A model generated the notes under the pieces. It saw only the letters and a program-made list of their open reading frames with translations. It ran no database searches and had not been told where the DNA came from. From positions 254,256 to 318,255 of the forward strand of contig VZSE01002194.1 in assembly GCA_013398275.1 (NCBI GenBank): a DNA stretch of 64,000 nt, in the 5' to 3' direction. Positions within the stretch are counted from its first letter, which is position 1. Each line of letters starts with the position of its first letter. Both the position numbers and the translations under genes were made by a program. This DNA comes from Promerops cafer (Eukaryota; Chordata; Aves; Passeriformes; Nectariniidae). Shown here piece after piece: positions 24,728-36,700 of this stretch.

Positions 24728-27700
24728 CTGGACAGTAGAGACAGGTGAGAAACACACCCCGAAGGAACTACAGGATAACAAGTCCCTTTGTGGCACAACG
24801 AACAGATAAGGTCACATATTCTGGGTAAAGCACAGGAAAAGTCATAGAATCCCAGAACATCCTGAGTTGGAAGGGATCCACAAGGGTCATGGAGTCCAAC
24901 TCCTGGCCTTGCACAGGACTACCCCAGGAATCACACCACGTGCCTGAGAGTGTTGTCTAAACACTCCCTGAAGTCTTGAGCTGCTGTCCCACAGGCTCCC
25001 AAGTCAAAGGAGTTTTGGGAAGCACAGGGAAGCGAGTCATTGCTCCTAGCTCGGGTAACATGGATGTGCTGGAACAGCAGGTTTTCCCTCCCAGCCAGAT
25101 GAATTCCCTGCCATGCTCCTGTCCCTGCCTGGCAGCAGGATCACCACAGCCCAGCTGCCACAGGAAGCTCCTTTTGGCCGTGTCCTCCTCACCTCCAGAG
25201 GGCTTTGTCTGCTCCCGGGGCCCAGCAGACAGAGGGACATCCAGGTCCTTGTGTGTGTGCTCTGTGGCAGCTGCAGCCTTTGTCAGGTGTGTGGCTGCTG
25301 TCACTGGCTGCAGCTCTGGCCCAGGGGCCAGGGGCCCCTCCTGCTCAGGACAGGGCCCTGCGGAGCAGCCACGCACCACGATGGCCTTGGGGAAGCGCCG
25401 GCAGAAAAGGGGGCTCACGGGCTTGTGGGTCAGAGAGCTGAGGCAGAAATCCTGCCTGGTCTGAATGCCATTCCCACAGGACGTTGAACACTGCAGAAGA
25501 ACAAACCCACATGCTTTTATTGCTGCATTCCAGTTGGTATTTGGAAATAAATGCATTGATAAGCTCATGCATGGTCTGGGGGGGTTCACTGATGCTCTTC
25601 TACCACTTGCCCTGTCAGTGCTCTTGTTCCAGCAGCTATAAGACTCCCCACCTTCCAGGGGACCTTCCAAACGATATATTTAAATTGCAGAACCACTTCC
25701 TAAAAAAATCCCAAAATATCTGCATTCCAGGAGAAAACATGCCAAAACCATTTCCAAGCTGCAGCCAAAACTTCAGCTGAGGAAGGTGGGAAGCAAACCT
25801 ACGGCTGCTAAACACAGGGCAGTGGAAAGGATGGAAAACATCCCTGGAAAGGGTTTAGCATTTCTGTGGGAAGCCAACAGACAAGGCAGAAGTTGTTATT
25901 TCTCCCCTGCAGCCTCCAGGGAAGGGAAGAGCTGGAAAACTGCTGCACCCAAAGGTACCTCTGACCACTCGCTGAAGCTCCACTCGTAAGAGCACGTTCG
26001 GATGACACAGGGGACGCTGGTGAGGGGCTTCTCTGCCACAGGGCACAAATGTTCCTCCTGCAAGACCTCCTGGCCGTGGAGGATCTGCACACAGGTGACC
26101 AGCTGCACTGCCAAGCCCAGCCCACAGCTGGAGGAGCAGGGCCCAGCTGGGGTTACCTTCCACCTGACAGGGCAGGGAGGACAAAAAGTGAGTTAGTGAT
26201 GAATCCCCACCCTGTCTCTCACTGCAGAAAAGTCACTGCAGCTCCCTCACCCTTCCTCCTTCTTCATCCTCTGCCTCACATGGTCTATGGTACTTGGAAT
26301 GCAGCCTGGAGCAGGTTTGGAGTTGGATACAGAGGGAATTCCCATTTTGCCAGGAGCCCACAGATTTCAAATCCACACTGAATCTTACTCTGAGTCCATC
26401 ACCGCCCTCCCCAGGGTGACACACACAGGCTGAACTGCAGAAACAATCTTATCTCCCTCCAAAACACACACACCACTGAACTCTCAGATCAGGATCAGAC
26501 CCAGAGGCCCTGGGAGTGGCATCCTGTAAGAAAAGTTCCAGTAGCTTTCCAGTCCCACAGCAAATAGGGCAGGGCAAACTCACCACAAATCCTAAGGAAA
26601 GTACAATGCATTTCCTTCAGTTTTCAGAACAGCTGTTCCAGATTCTGAGAGTATTTAATTCTTGCTACTTTCCTTGATGCTCTGTGGAAACTGTACAGCT
26701 GGCAAATGTGTCACCACCTCTTGCAGCTATGGATTTGTTCCTGCTTCCCCAGAGTAATAAGGGATCGAGAGCTTTTCAGTTTTTCTCTGGACTCAGACTC
26801 TGAGGACTACACTTATTTCTGCCTGAGATGTACCAGCCCAGGAAAGACTCTGAGTTTGCTGAGTATGGGGCAGTGCTACAGTTTTTGCAGCTGGCTGTGC
26901 TTCCAAAGAAGGGGAGAGTAGCCTGACCCTTCCTTTACCGTGTCTCTGCAGACACAGAGAGAAAGGAAAGACCCCTCACTGTCTCACTGTGTCCTGATAA
27001 CTGCTTTACCTTGGTGGGCAGGGGTTGAGATCACAGACTTCCACCCTGCTCTCTGGCTTTGGCACTGGCTGACAGTTTTCCTCCTGGGTTTCTTCTTTGG
27101 TGTCAAAAGCCACACAAACATAGTGCAGCTGAGTCTTACCTAGGAAGGGAAGCAATCTGACTGTGTGGCTTGGATGCAAGGGTTGAGAATAGGTCAGAAG
27201 TGTCACATCTGTGTGTACAAAAGAAGCAAACTGCCCAAGCCATGGCACTCTTACTGCACTCATCCCCCCAGCTCTGAAGCACAGCAGCAGCCAGACCACC
27301 CTCTAAATTATTCTGTCTGAGCCTGTTCCAAAAAAATTGTGATCACAGCTACACTTAGAACTGTAGAGGGGGAAAGACCAGCTGGGCCCCGAGGTTCCCA
27401 GGCACTGCACTCACACCTGCAGCACAGAAAGGGCTCACCTCGACCACAGGAGACAGAACACTCCCCAGCTACAGGGCTCCAGACATACACAGTCTGATTT
27501 TCCAGCTGGACATGCCCAAGTGACTCCAGAGGATGAAGTAAGTGTGCATCTTCCTCCTCAGAACAGAGCAAAAAACAGCTGCCCTAAACAAACCACCACG
27601 ATGAACTGAGGAATCCAGCAGCATAATTAAAGAGGGATGGAGCTGTCTAAAGTGAGGGGATGAACTTTTAACTGGGCAGAGCAGTGGTGTGAGCCACCCT

Positions 27701-30700
27701 CCAGGCTCCAGGAGTAAGATGGTGGTTCTCAACTGGTAAAGCCCCCAGTGAGGTTCCTGAAAAGCCAAGCCAGCAAACTCACTTTGTCCCAGCCCAGAGG
27801 GCAGACATTGACCACACATGGCACAAGGGAGAGGGGCTTTTCTTCTGCTGGGCACAAGCTGTCATCCACCACAGTCTCCAGGCCCTCACGGAACTGCACA
27901 CAGGTCAGGTTCTGCTGGGCAACTCCAGTCCCACAGACAGCAGAGCATTCCTCTCTCTGAGACATCTTCCACCTAAATGGGAGGCAACTGCATCACCCCG
28001 TGTCCCACCTGGATCAGGCAGGTTTAATACTCAGGCCCCTGGTTACAGAAATGGGTCCTGCAGGGTGTTCAGCTTCTCTGTTTGCCTTGTCTGGATGTGA
28101 CTGAGAGGACAATTTAAGTCCTTTCACTGTCAGCTTTCAAGGACTAAAAGCACCTAAGCTAAGGGGCAATCACTTTTTATTGAACACTAAAATGTCTCTG
28201 AGGGCAATGGCTGGGCAGGCTTGGCCCTTGGTCCTCCTTCCTGAATAATCAACACAAGGGTCAACCCTCTTTGTTGGCACCATCTTGGACAGGATGTGAG
28301 AGGCATCTTCTTCTGGCCATACCCTCAAAGTATCTTCATTTAGCAGATTACTGTAAAACACTGAAGGACTATCTCCCATTCCTTCAGCTGACATCTCAAT
28401 ATCTCACAGGACCAGGAAAGACAGAACATGGTTTGGGATCTGCTACCCCATTATAATTAGGAGAAAACTACTTCCTACTTCTTTTTTTCTTTTTTTTTTG
28501 ACCTTGCACAACTCAAATACAGAACCTGGGTTAAGTGGCAGAGAAAAGCAGGAACTGAGCTGAGCTCCCAGGAACACCAACCTGTAGAGGCACGGCTCCA
28601 TGGCACAGGGCTTGTGCTCTGGGAGGGGCTGTGGCAGCTCCAGACACCACTGATCCTCTGTTACTTCATTCTTGGTCTGATCAAAGCACACGTGAGCCAC
28701 TGGCTGCACCCCTGGCACACAAAAGGACAAGGAATTGGAGTTATAACCAAAGTGAACAGCTCCTCTCTGGGATGGAAGGAAGATGCAGTGATTTTGCTTT
28801 ACTCAATCACCTGGGTAAGAAAATGGGGTGTGTGGGAATTCAGACTTCCTGTAAGCACACAAACCCCTTCTTTGGGATGTAACCTCCCCCAAGAGTTTTA
28901 AAGTGATTTTCCAAGGTGAGCACCCCAGCAGAGGAGAAGTTTGAATGGTAGCCCACTGCCAAAATGGAAAGGTTGCTCTCAACTGGCCATTTGAAAGAAC
29001 AAGGATATCAATCATAATTTGGAACAAATTACTTGTAAGGATCTGACTGATGAGGCACAGCAAATAAGCTCTAGGAGGGAGCTGGTTTTAAATGCCACTG
29101 TGTAGAAGTGACCAGGTAATATCATCACACAGCCCTCGTGCTCAACCAACCTCCTCAAAGGCATCATCAACAGCCAAAACCAGAGGTACTGGGAGAGAAA
29201 CTGCAGACTTCCAGTGCCTGCAGCAGGCAAGGAATGAAATATTCATAAGCTACAGCTATAGAGAAGATTTTTAACAACAATGAACATAAAAAGCAAAGCA
29301 GTTGAAAAGTCAAACTCAAAGAAATTACAAGCAAAGCTAAAAGGAGTCTCCTTTCAGTGAATGGGCTACAAGGAGAGCCAGGCATTCCTGAATCTCAAGC
29401 AGCATGACTGTGAGCACCAGATGTCCAGAACCCATCAGCAGCCTTATCTTTGCTCTAGCCACCTTGTTTTCAAATAATGACTATTGCTAAGGAGGGCTTG
29501 TGCACCACTTTCAGCTCTCAAGGTGCAATTTCAGCCCAGATTCACAACTTTCTGCTATTTTAAGTCCCGAGTTTCTCATTCTTTTTTCTGTTTGTGGCTG
29601 CATTAGCTGGAGGCTCTGGAGCATTTTGAGCTCTTTACTTCAGGGTTTCAGCAATCAGTTCACCTGGGGGATTTGCTGGAGAAAAGCTCTCCAGGCATAA
29701 CTAGTTGTGTAGATTGACTTCCATAAATATTCATTAATGCATTTTCTAAATCCTTGTCACAGAAGCCTTGAGAGGCCCAACAGTGTCATGTGAATTATCT
29801 GGTAAACAAGATGTCAGGCCATCTATCAGTGAACTGTTACAATCTGCATTATGATTCCTTTAGGGAGACAGAAAGGATTAGCCATGGCACAGGAATAGAA
29901 TTCTAAGAAGGAAGTTTCATAATTAGCTCTGAGGCTTTAGTTAGACACCAGATACCCCTTTGGTCTCAGACTTCTGATGTTTAGCCAACTTCAAATTACA
30001 GTCTTCAGTAACTCTGAAAAATCTGAGAGAATTATTTAGTCTTAAAACCAAGAGTTCAGTTAAAACCTGTTTAAAAATCCTCTCCATGATCAAACATTTT
30101 CAGTATCATTTTGATGATTCAGCTCATTTGCTGATTTGTTAATTTAATTCAAAAGCTCCACCACTTTTTCCTTTGGTTCAGTCAGACAATAGCAACTGCA
30201 GCAACCATTTCCAGCAATCTGCTTTGAAATTCAGTTCAGACCAAAGCAGAACTCTCCATAAAAAGTAAAGACTGTGTCCTGCTGCCTCACCTTCCCCACA
30301 GGTCACTGAACACGGGCCCTGCTGAGGAATCCACAGATAGGTCAGGTTCTCCCTGGGGACAAAGTAGCTGAAGGTGATGTCTGGGTTGGTGGCATTGCCA
30401 TATTCTTTTGTGTACCTCCTGTAGACCTGGGGAAGGAAAAACCGTGGTCAGTACAAAAGAAAACTTGGATTTATTTCTTAGGATGGAGGAAGGAGAAGCC
30501 AGTCTCCTTTCCATCCAATCCTGAGCCTCACTGCAATGCCTCAGTCCCAGCCAGCTGCAGTCAGAGTTCCACCCTGTGAATTCTGGGCTCTGAAAGTGAA
30601 TAAGCCAAGCAGGAGGTTTAACTCAGTGTGGTTTTCCCCACACAATCACCCCCAGACCTGCAGGAAGCCTGTGGGCAGCCAACCCCCAGCCATTCCCAAG

Positions 30701-33700
30701 AAAAGCAACACTATCACTCTTCAGTGAACACCATCTCCCCTAGCCTTGGACACAAATCACCTGAATCCACCACACCTGGATTCTGCAGCAAAGCCACCCA
30801 AACCAGGCCACTTCTGACTGGCCCCCTCCCAGCTCTGCTGCTTTAATTCACCTGTATTTCAATTTCTTCCTGTGTTGGCCCATCCACATGGATTTCCTCC
30901 AGGCTTGGCAGGTTGTGCTGGGTGAGAAACACTTGGTATTTGATCTGGTTGTCCTCCAGAACTGACGGGTAGGTGACATTCAGTGAGATTTTTCCTTTTC
31001 CAGCCACCACGTACTCTCCTTTAACCTTCACAGCTGGAGAAGCCAGAGGAGCAGGGAGGTTAAGAGACATGATGTGGGATGCTCTCTTACAGCTTCCCAC
31101 TGGAGAGCATCCCACAAGCAAAATGCAGCACCAAAAATTCCATTTCTTTGTTTGCACAAGCTCCTTTCAGCCCTGCCTGTGTCCCCTCCCCTCCTCTTCA
31201 TTCCACTCACCCAGGTGTGTGAAGAGAGGCCTCCTGTTGGTGACATGGACCGAGGTGGTGTTGTAGGGCAGGGACAGAAATGTCACATACTCTGGAAGGG
31301 TGGAAAGGAGAAAGATGTGGTCACCTTCCACCACTGAAACTCTGTGGGAAAGGATGAGGATTGCAGCCCAACTCCTGAACTCACCCCGACCCTGCTCCTT
31401 GCCTTGAACACAATGATGGTGACACAGCAAACACAACTGAGCTGCTTTCTGTGTCCTGCTCTCACATTTCTTTGGTTCTTTTTAGCTTCTCTGCTAATAT
31501 CTATACATGAGACTGCAAGTGCCAGACCAGTTCCCAGATTTAACATCTCAGGAAGCATGGACAACACTCCCAAGGGCATGGTGGGATTGGTGGGCTGTCC
31601 TCTGCAGGGCCAGGAGTTGGAGCCAATGCTCCTTGTGGACCCCTTCTGATCTGGGATATTTATGATTCTGTGATCTGCTATCACCCCCAGCTCCCAACAA
31701 TTTATGGGACTTCCCAAACAGTTACATTTCTGATCCACATCCAGAGAATTATGACAAAAAAAGGCATTCTGCCTACCTCCCTCAGCACTGGCCACCCAAA
31801 ATCCATCTCCATACCCTCCATCAAATAAAATCCAGCAGAAGGGAGAAGATACAGAAGATTTGGAACACTGCCTGCACACAAACATGCAGCACACAAACAG
31901 CACCACAACACAGAGCCTGAGGGGGAGGACTACACACCTTCAGCTTTCCCTTCTGTGTAGGATCCACTCACTCTGGAGCAAGTGGAGTTATCACCCCCAC
32001 AGACCTTGCAGGGATCCATGGCCTTCCTGGAGCCCATCTGGCCGTCGCAGCCGAAGGCCTGAGCAGAGGGGAGAGTCTGTCAGCCTGGCCTGCTCTGAGA
32101 AAACAAGTGAGCAAAAGCAACATTGCCTGAGTTCCTGAAACTGCCCTTTCCATCTGGAATCTGGATTTAGGAAGACAACAAAGGAAAAGATGTGTTTGTA
32201 CCTAGACCTGCCACTGGACAGCAGGATGCAAGGCCAGGGACCGGGAGGTCTTAGCTGAGGGCACAACTCTCAGTAACAGTGACATTTTCTTTCCCATAAG
32301 AAGCAGCCCAAAAAATCTCTCCTGTGACCTAAACCCAAAGCTCTGTGCTCTCTTCTACGAACTCTTTCTGGAGGGAGGGAGGGAGGAAGGGAGGGAAAAA
32401 CAAAAGCCCAAGAGAACAGTAAACATGAATGGCAGGTTCTAAAGGAATCTTTAGCTCCCCAGACTCCAAAGCCAAACCTAGCTCACGTCACTTCAGTCCC
32501 ATGGAACTCAGGAGAGAGATTCTATCCCCATTCCCACGAACAAGACTAATTTACACAAAGCTACAGGAGGATCTCAGCAGGCTTAACAGCAAAACATGTG
32601 CAACTGCTGAATTTATGCTGCAGCCACTGATCCCAGGCTTTGGAAGCTGCCATAACATGCATATTTATCACTGCTGCCAATGAAAGAGCCAAAATCACAA
32701 TAGGTTGTGCCTACACCCTCTGCTGTTCATGGGGGGAAACACTTCACAAAACATGGTGAGCACGAGGATAATGAGAAAAACATAAAATTTACAAAGAGTA
32801 TTCTGGGAATGTAAAGAAACAACAGCAAACATCCACCCGGGTCAGCACTGAGCAGTTCCTAAAATGCAGACAGCGCGGGGGAGTTGTGTCCAAGGTCATT
32901 GGGAAAGAATGCCTTCCTCAGGTCCAGTCCAGAAAAAAACTCCACAAGTTATACTCCAGTTTTGATCAGAGATACTCCAAAAATCAATTTGTCGACCTGT
33001 GATCCCCAGGTTTTGCTCCTTATCTTGCCACTGACTCAGTGATTCAAGTCATGGAACTTCCCTCCAAGACAGTCAGCATTTTATGGGGCTAATTACAGCA
33101 GGCAAGCTGAGCAGCTAATGATGTCTCCTCCACCAACACATAAACCAATTGCTTCTTGGATTAGGGATGAATAGCCCTGTGTGTTTACTGCATAATTAGC
33201 AGAATGTCTTATCTAGAGGGCATTGGATGCACAGACAGAGCAGTGGATTTCTGGACTCCATCCAACACACCAAGAACAAAACCCTCTTCTGAGAAGAGCT
33301 CGCTGTGTTGTTTGGGACACTGTGGTTTTTCCTAGCACCATTTCCCCTGATTCCTTTGGTGCAGATCACCTGTCAGGGGGGCTCCTGGACCCCCCACTCA
33401 CTTACTCTGCATCTCCCCATGACACACAGATGGAGATCCCCGTGGTGCTCCGTGTCATCCTGCTCACACCTGGTTCCATCCAGGAAATTGTCCCCGCGGC
33501 TCACCATGAACTCGTTGCCCACAGCCCTGCACATGTGCTTGCAGAGCAGGTCCCCTGGAGCAGGCAGGCACAAGGAAGGAGTTACTCTTTCAGGAAGGCA
33601 CTTGGCTGCTCATTAAGCAATGGGAAAAAGCCCAGAGAGGTTGTGGACTCCCATCCCTGGAAGTGTCCAAGGCCAGGCTGGACGGGGCTTGGAGCAACCT

Positions 33701-36700
33701 GGGACAGTGGAAGGTGTCCCTGCCATGGTGGGATGAGTTTCAAGGTCCCTTCCAACCCATACCATTCTGGGATTCTGTGATCTCTCAGAAAGCACTCAGG
33801 TTTCATGTGAAAACTAAAACACTCAGTGAAACAGCCCTTTCATTCCAAAGTACAGACAGGTCCATGAGCACTCCCTGCACAAACTGAGGTTCCAGACATT
33901 CCTTACCTTTGGCAAAACCAACAGCAGAGGTCCAGGTATAAAAGGATGGTGTTTCTACATCAAGGTACAGTGGCTTTAAATTTGTTGCTGCACATTGTTC
34001 AGCCATGAAGTCCTGCTGGGTCATCAGACAGGCCTGGATCCCAGAGAGATAATTGTGTAAGGAAAGGAAGTGACTGAGCACTGACATTTAACCCTCTAGC
34101 TAAAGGCAAAACGCAGTGGCTGGTGAGTAAAACACCCAAACAACTGCAAAGAAAGAAAACCACTTTAAAGAAAGGCTGCAGGATATGCAGAGAATTGTGC
34201 TTGGAAGCTGATATCTTTGCAATTTATACAAAATAAATAGATAATGAAAACAGGAACAATACAAGAAAGCCCCTCTGAAGAAAACCATCATTGTGAGTCA
34301 CTATTTTCTCAGCATCTGTCCTGCTATGGGGGCACAGAGAAATGCTTCATTACATGTGAACAATGTTATTAAATAATCCTGCTGCCTTCCATGGCACAAA
34401 TACCTCTCCTGCTGTCAGACAGATGGAGGCTGCACACCAGATCTTTACCAGAGCAGTCAGCTGTGGGAAGGACAGTCACAAAACACCCAGCCCTCAAAGG
34501 GTTCAACAGCAAGACAGGTCAGATGCTGCTGAGCTCCATTACCTGTGTATTGCACATCTCTGCTTGCACGCTGGCACCGTGGCACTCCTGCCCCCCAAAA
34601 GCTGGCCTGGAAATGACAGAGTTCCTCAACAGAGGCAGGTTTGTCCCACACAAAGAGGAAGACTCAGTCCCCAGCCCTGAGCACAGCCAGGTGCCCACGT
34701 CTCACCTGGGGTTGTTACAGAAGCGCTGCCTCAGCACGACCCCCCCACCGCAGCTGCGGGAGCAGGGGGAGAGGGGGCTCCAGGCAGACCAGTGCCCATG
34801 GACCACAGCCATGGGGTTCAGTTCCTCCAGAGAGCTGCACTGACCCTTGGAGCACCACTAGGACCAAGAACACACAGAACTGGCAGCACTGAACACAGCA
34901 GGGCTGGGATCTAAGGTTGGCACAAGTCCCCATCTTTGGCAGGCCAGTAACAGAATCCCGAGGTGAATGAGGCACCTTCTCACAAGAGGCTGAAGAGTCC
35001 CCTTCCTAATTAGGGTCTAACATGAGGCTGGGGTCAAAGCAAAGAGCAGGCAGGTCATTTCCAGCAGAAGGAGAGCTCAGATACCAGGCTACAGAACTGA
35101 AAAGCAACTCCAGAGATGAAGACAAGGTGGAAAGACCAAGATCAGGACATAACGGTACCAGTTTAGGACTGGTTTTAGCTCCCTGGCCAAGGGGCAGTGA
35201 GTGCCAGGTACCTTCCAGACACTGACAGAGCTTTGCTGTCTGAGCTCCACAGCCCCCACACCCACTCCTGGTGGGAGCCTCCTTACCTTGTTGATCCCAC
35301 ACTCAGTTCCATCCAGGAGGGGAACCAGAAGCCGAGTACAGCTGGATTTGTCTGCTGGCTGTACGTGGCACGAGAGAACTTTACAGATGTCCTGGTGTGA
35401 CAAGAAAACCAGGGAGTTCAGGGAGTCAGGCTCAACAACACAGCAGCCCCAAAAGTCTAAACAGTGCACGTCCCAGGTTTTCTCACAGACACCCAACAAT
35501 GCAAGCTCCTTCATTTTTCCTGCTATTGGGCAAAAGCTGTGGGCAAGGCAAAAGATCATCACTGTAGTGATCACCAGCTGTAGTGCTGGAAGATGATCAA
35601 CTGAAGCAATTAAAGTTTCACCCACCTTAGTGTTTCCTCATTAACAAAACATGTCCAGATGGCAGCTATTAAACACGCTGTGCTTCCCAGACAAAGGGAT
35701 TTGAGCCATGGCAGGGAAGCTGGAGGAATCCAGTGAACAAGAATTCCCCAAGGCAGGACCCTGAGTGGGTGCACCCAGCACTGCCAGCTGTGCACACCAG
35801 CACCCAGCTGTGCAAACCTTACAGAAGATTTGTGTGGAGGAAGGAGGTGATGGAGAGAAGGGAAACATTTTGAAAGCTTTGCCAAGAAATCTGTGGCAGA
35901 AAAGCACCTTCGATCCCTTCCGAATAAAAATGCTGCCAGCCCCTTCTCCCAAATTTTGGCTCCTGAACATTTCCCTGCTGCCCTTAGCAAGACAGACAAA
36001 CTTTCTACCTACAACATTGCTGTCAGTGAAGGTGCAAGCTGTGGCCACACTCCCAAAGGCTATTTTACATTGCTCATCTGCTCCATAGTACAAGCCAGGC
36101 TTCCACCCCGGGATGCTGCCGTCCATGTCCGGCAGGTCATTCAAGCAGCTTGTTTGGCCTGTACTGATAGAAACATGAGGAATAACACTTTCCCAGCTGT
36201 GGGTAGTGAGGACAAGGACATGTTTGCAAACTTGTGCTGAGTTTCACTCTGGGAGTTGGCTGCTGCTTTCCCAGACAACACATGCTCGCTGTGGGCTGGG
36301 ATGGATTTAGTTGCAGCAGCTGCCTGGAGGTGCTCGCAGTTCCCTGCTGCTGGAGTTCTATCCCATTCCTGTCCTGCACCCAGCCAGCACAGCCTGCAGT
36401 GCCTCTCTGAGCCTGGATGCTCTGATGTTGTAAATAAAATGTGCAGGCTGAGCCAGTGTCTGAGAAATCCAACCCAGCCCAGCACCAGTCAGGCACCAAG
36501 CAAAGCCACTTCCAGCTACGTGAAGCAAAAACTGGGTTTAACCTCAGCAACAAGTGCTAAGAAATAAACAAACCCCAAGCTTTTAACTGTCCCTCATTTT
36601 TCAATAAACTTGTTTATTCTTTGAGTTTTTCTCTCCTAAGCTCCCAGCAGAGGGAACTGAAGAACTCAACCATTCCCTTACCTGACAAGGGCCAGGAACT

